NCBI GenBank assembly: GCA_038231495.1
Contig: JBBRLG010000029.1
Coordinates: 1 to 25,000, forward strand
Origin: JBBRLG01 sp038231495
GTDB lineage: Bacteria > Planctomycetota > Planctomycetia > Gemmatales > Gemmataceae
DNA: 25,000 bases
Reading direction: 5' to 3'
In this document: piece after piece, positions 21,482 through 25,000 of the stretch
How the letters are laid out: every line of letters starts with the position of its first letter
Numbering within the stretch: position 1 is the first letter of the stretch
Made by a program: the position numbers and the translations under genes
The notes under the pieces: model-generated
What the model saw: the letters and a program-made list of their open reading frames with translations, nothing else
The model's database searches: none
What the model was told of the DNA's origin: nothing

Positions 21482-21547
21482 GGCGAGCGTCGGGGCGTAA
21501 GCACGTTGTGGAAGGTTCCACGACGTGCTCACGCCCCGACGCTCGCC
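21482..21547. repeat. 32-bp inverted repeat with two-base loop
   Basis: The arms 21482-21513 and 21516-21547 match at 30 of 32 positions and are separated only by GG. This would be an almost blunt cruciform or a very long RNA hairpin, 34 bp upstream of the dnaJ ATG. The core GGGGCGTAAGCACG shares GCGTAAGC with the inverted repeat at 1-66. Confidence 0.93.
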
Positions 21548-21557
21548 GTTGGGTTAA

Positions 21558-21690
21558 TATACTGCCCGCGGCTCAATTTGACACAACCCCCCGTAGCCAC
21601 AAGCGGCCCGCTTGTAGGCTTTCGCCCAGCCAACAAGCGGGCCGCTTGTGGCTACGGGATATTGCGTCAAATCCGAACGCGGGCAGTATA
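21558..21690. mobile_element. MITE-like 133-bp palindromic element between groEL and dnaJ
   Basis: 63-base arms (21558-21620 and 21628-21690) match at about 53 positions around the 7-base loop TTCGCCC. The inner 30 bases and the outer 13 bases (TATACTGCCCGCG) are nearly perfect; mismatches cluster in between. The outer ends read CTGCCCGCG...CGCGGGCAG, flanked on both sides by TATA, which could be a TA-type target duplication. It ends 4 bp from the groEL stop codon and encodes nothing. It could be a non-autonomous mobile element, or simply a very large terminator-like hairpin. No related transposase is in the window. Confidence 0.55.
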
Positions 21691-21694
21691 ACTA

Positions 21695-23320
21695 TTACCG
21701 AATCGACCCCTGTACCTTGTTGCCGCCGTCTTCCTCGTCGATCTTGGTAATCATTACCTCGGTCGTGAGCATCAGGCCGGCAATGCTGGCGGCGTTTTGC
21801 AAGGCGGAGCGCGTCACCCGCGTCGGATCGACGATGCCCGCCTTGAACATATCGACGTAGTCGCCGCTGTTGGCATCATAGCCGATATTCGGCGACTTTT
21901 CGCCCCGGATCTTGACCTCGTCGGCGATGACCGCGCCGTCCTCGCCGCTATTCTGGGCGATGATGCGCACCGGCTTTTCGAGCGCCTTGGCCACGATCTG
22001 CGCGCCGAGCTTCTCGTCGCCTTCCAGACGGTCGCCGGCCTCCTTGACCGCGGAGATGCAGCGGATCAGCGCCACGCCGCCGCCGGGCACGATGCCCTCG
22101 GCCACCGCGGCCCGCGTCGCGTGCAGCGCGTCTTCCACGCGGCCCTTGGTCTGCTTCATCTCGGCCTCGGTCGCCGCCCCGACGCGGACGATGGCCACGC
22201 CGCCGGTCAACTTCGCCAGCCGTTCGCTGAACTTTTCCTTGTCGTACTCGCTCTCGGTCTGGCCCATCTGCGCGCGAATCTGGTCGATGCGGCGCGTGAT
22301 GCCGGCCTTGTCGCCGCCGCCGCCGATGATCGTGCAGTTTTCCTTCTCGACGCGGATCGTCTTGGCGTGGCCGAGCTGCTCCAGCGTGACGTTCTCCAGC
22401 TTCAGACCCAGGTCTTCGCTGATGAACTCGCCGCCGGTCAGCGTCGCGATGTCGCCGAGCATGGCCTTGCGCCGGTCGCCGAAGCCGGGAGCCTTGACCG
22501 CACACACCTGCAACAGGCCGCGAATCTTATTGATGACGAGCGCGGCCAACGCCTCGCTCTCGATGTCCTCGGCGATGATGAGCAGCGGCTTGTTCGCCTG
22601 GGCCACCTTTTCCAACAGCGGCAGCATGTCGCGGACGTTGGAGAGCTTCTTCTCGTGGAGGAGAATGTAAGCGTCTTCCAGCTCGCACTTCATGTCGTTG
22701 GGGTCGGTGACGAAGTACGGCGAAATATAGCCCTTGTCGAACTGCATACCCTCGACGAATTCGAGCGTGGTCGAAGAGGTTTTGCCTTCCTCGACGGTGA
22801 TGACGCCGTCCTTGCCGACCTTCTCGAAGGCGTCGGCCATCAGGCCGCCGATGGTCTCGTCGTTGTTGGCGCTGATCGACGCGACCTGCTTCATCTCTTC
22901 CTTTTTCGACAGCTTCTTGGTGAAGCTTTCGAGCTTGGCCACCGCGGCGGCGACGCCCTTTTCGATGCCGCGCTTGACGGCCATCGGGTTGGCGCCGGAA
23001 GTGATGATGCGCAAGCCTTCCTGGTAGATCGACAGCGCCAGGATGGTCGCAGTGGTGGTGCCGTCGCCGGCCACGTCGCTGGTCTTCTGCGCGACGGCGT
23101 TGACGAGCTTGGCGCCCATGTTCTCGAACGGATCGGGTAGGTCGATTTCCTTGCTGACGGTGACGCCGTCCTTGGTGACGGTCGGCCCGCCGAAGCTCTT
23201 GTCGAGGATGACGTTGCGGCCGGTGGGTCCGAGGGTGATGCCCACGGCGCGGGCCAGCTTGTCGGCCCCGGCGAGCAGCTTCTTGCGGGCCTCGTCGGTG
23301 TAGAGCAGTTGCTTTGCCAT
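21695..23320 (-). CDS. groEL: Chaperonin GroEL, second copy without GGM tail
   Basis: A 541-aa Hsp60 subunit, which would form the double-ring ATP-driven folding chamber in the cytoplasm. The ATPase motifs are intact: ITLGPTGRNVILDKSFGGP, DGVTVSKEI, AGDGTTTAT with the catalytic Asp, and VEDALHATRAAVAEGIVPGG with the second conserved Asp. The apical-domain signature EGMQFDKGYISPYFVTDP is present. The C-terminus ends GGNKVQGSIR and lacks the flexible GGM repeats of the neighbouring copy. The ATG at 23320 (MAKQLLY) follows GGGAG with 9-base spacing. A longer frame from 23368 is only a read-through of an inverted repeat. It lies 128 bp after groES and 247 bp before dnaJ. With two GroELs and one GroES here, paralogue specialisation is likely, though not shown. 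Confidence 0.97.
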   Translation of the reverse strand: MAKQLLYTDEARKKLLAGADKLARAVGITLGPTGRNVILDKSFGGPTVTKDGVTVSKEIDLPDPFENMGAKLVNAVAQKTSDVAGDGTTTATILALSIYQEGLRIITSGANPMAVKRGIEKGVAAAVAKLESFTKKLSKKEEMKQVASISANNDETIGGLMADAFEKVGKDGVITVEEGKTSSTTLEFVEGMQFDKGYISPYFVTDPNDMKCELEDAYILLHEKKLSNVRDMLPLLEKVAQANKPLLIIAEDIESEALAALVINKIRGLLQVCAVKAPGFGDRRKAMLGDIATLTGGEFISEDLGLKLENVTLEQLGHAKTIRVEKENCTIIGGGGDKAGITRRIDQIRAQMGQTESEYDKEKFSERLAKLTGGVAIVRVGAATEAEMKQTKGRVEDALHATRAAVAEGIVPGGGVALIRCISAVKEAGDRLEGDEKLGAQIVAKALEKPVRIIAQNSGEDGAVIADEVKIRGEKSPNIGYDANSGDYVDMFKAGIVDPTRVTRSALQNAASIAGLMLTTEVMITKIDEEDGGNKVQGSIR

Positions 23321-23347
23321 TCCAGTGGTCTCCCGAATAAGAATTTC

Positions 23348-23439
23348 ACCACGGAAGACACGGAACACACGGAAAAAAGACCGAAAACCAATGCCTCTTA
23401 TTCCGTTCTTTTTCCCGTGTGTTCCGTGTCTTCCGTGGT
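23348..23439. repeat. 25-bp perfect inverted repeat in the groES-groEL spacer
   Basis: The arms 23348-23372 and 23415-23439 are perfect complements around a 42-base loop. The arms are built from ACGGAA and ACACGG steps, a simple iterated sequence. It fills the spacer, ending 9 bp from the groES stop and 27 bp before the second groEL start codon. It would form a hairpin between the two reading frames. Confidence 0.93.
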
Positions 23440-23448
23440 TTGAATGAT

Positions 23449-23772
23449 TTACTTCACGAGCTTGGCGAGGATGTCGCTCTCGCGCATGATCTTGATTTCC
23501 CGGCCGTCCATTTCGATGTCGTTGCCGCTGTAGCGGCCGTAAATGACCTCGTCGCCCTTGTCGACCGACAGGGCCGTGCGCTCGCCCTTGTCGTTCATCT
23601 TGCCGGGGCCGACCGCCAGCACGCGGCCGCGTTGCGGCTTCTGCTTGGCGGTGTCCGGCAGCAGGATGCCGCCCGCCGACTTCTCCTCGGCCTCCAACGG
23701 CTCCACCACCACCCGGTCGTCCAGGGGGTTGATCTTCATGCTCACGTCTTGCGGTGCCTTGTCTTTCGCCAT
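23449..23772 (-). CDS. groES: Co-chaperonin GroES
   Basis: A 107-aa Hsp10 that caps the GroEL chamber. Typical landmarks are INPLDDRVVVEPLEAEEKSAGGI with the mobile loop GGILLPDTAKQKPQRG, then VLAVGPGK and KGDEVIYGRYSGNDIEMDG. The ATG at 23772 gives an N-terminal extension of about 10 residues (AKDKAPQDVS) before the conserved fold and follows GAGGG with 10-base spacing. A second ATG at 23742 (MKINPLDDR) would give a length of 97, closer to the usual. The longer open frame from 23871 runs through an inverted repeat and is rejected. The gene follows groEL, opposite to the common groES-groEL order, and is sandwiched between two groEL genes. Confidence 0.95.
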   Translation of the reverse strand: MAKDKAPQDVSMKINPLDDRVVVEPLEAEEKSAGGILLPDTAKQKPQRGRVLAVGPGKMNDKGERTALSVDKGDEVIYGRYSGNDIEMDGREIKIMRESDILAKLVK

Positions 23773-23793
23773 GTTTGCAATCCCTCGAATTTC

Positions 23794-23867
23794 AAAATCC
23801 GAAATCCGAAATCGCAAATCCGAAAGCCTTTCGAGTTTCGGATTTGCGATTTCGGATTTGCGATTTT
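23794..23867. repeat. 32-bp inverted repeat made of iterated AAATCCG/AAATCGC units, groEL-groES spacer
   Basis: The arms 23794-23825 and 23836-23867 match at 30 of 32 positions around a 10-base loop. Each arm is itself an array of 7-8-base units (AAATCCG, AAATCGC), unlike the surrounding GC-rich DNA. It ends 5 bp from the groEL stop and lies 21 bp before the groES ATG. It looks like an extended simple-sequence palindrome. Confidence 0.92.
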
Positions 23868-23872
23868 GCAAG

Positions 23873-25000
<1,128 letters not shown>

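Noticed and set aside
21797..23140. A 447-codon plus-strand open frame opposite groEL
   Set aside because: groEL on the minus strand is unambiguous; the antisense product is a composition artefact.
23321..23872. A CIRCE operator (TTAGCACTC-N9-GAGTGCTAA) ahead of the chaperone genes
   Set aside because: None of the spacers in the window contains it. The inverted repeats found have different sequences and sizes. The promoter region of the first groEL is outside the window.

Overview
The window looks like a GC-rich chromosomal segment from a planctomycete, most likely a Gemmata-type (Gemmatales) bacterium. This is inferred from gene content: a DUF1549/DUF1553 protein with a co-directional DUF1501 Tat-exported partner, two FHA proteins, a zinc-ribbon/membrane/WD40/HEAT giant, a Uma2-family protein, duplicated GroELs, and long intergenic palindromes. 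No rRNA, tRNA, CRISPR array, transposase or phage gene was seen. The species is not determined.

Layout. (1) 96-8476, minus strand: a DUF1549/DUF1553 surface protein with CxxCH motifs, a Uma2-type putative nuclease, a nucleotidyltransferase-fold protein with an extra N-terminal module, a DUF1501 protein whose start overlaps the preceding stop by 4 bp, and a lipid- or surface-associated solute-binding protein (SBP_bac_5) with its own promoter candidate. The Uma2 and nucleotidyltransferase genes sit between two families that are normally neighbours. (2) 8860-11547, minus strand: an FHA/coiled-coil protein preceded by a thioredoxin. (3) 11914-18904, plus strand: three membrane-anchored proteins in a row. 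They are a polytopic protein with a C-terminal FHA domain, a zinc-ribbon/beta-domain protein with one central membrane helix, and a zinc-ribbon/one-helix/WD40/HEAT protein. (4) 19012-25000, minus strand: a chaperone cluster in the order groEL (partial at the window edge), groES, second groEL, dnaJ, grpE, then an FmdB-type zinc ribbon and yacG, closed by a strong intrinsic terminator.

How the genes may work together. Region 4 is a protein-folding unit: two Hsp60 forms, one co-chaperonin, and the DnaJ and GrpE partners of DnaK. dnaK itself is not in the window. Regions 2 and 3 look like phosphothreonine-dependent signalling and scaffolding at the membrane, plus a redox protein. Region 1 is planctomycete surface or periplasmic biochemistry.

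The most unusual feature is not a gene. Nearly every uncoupled intergenic gap carries a long, nearly perfect inverted repeat, and the sequences mostly differ from gap to gap. All four spacers of the chaperone cluster carry at least one. One of them (21558-21690) has the form of a small MITE-like element. Two others (8556-8589 and 18911-18944) are copies of one short palindrome family.
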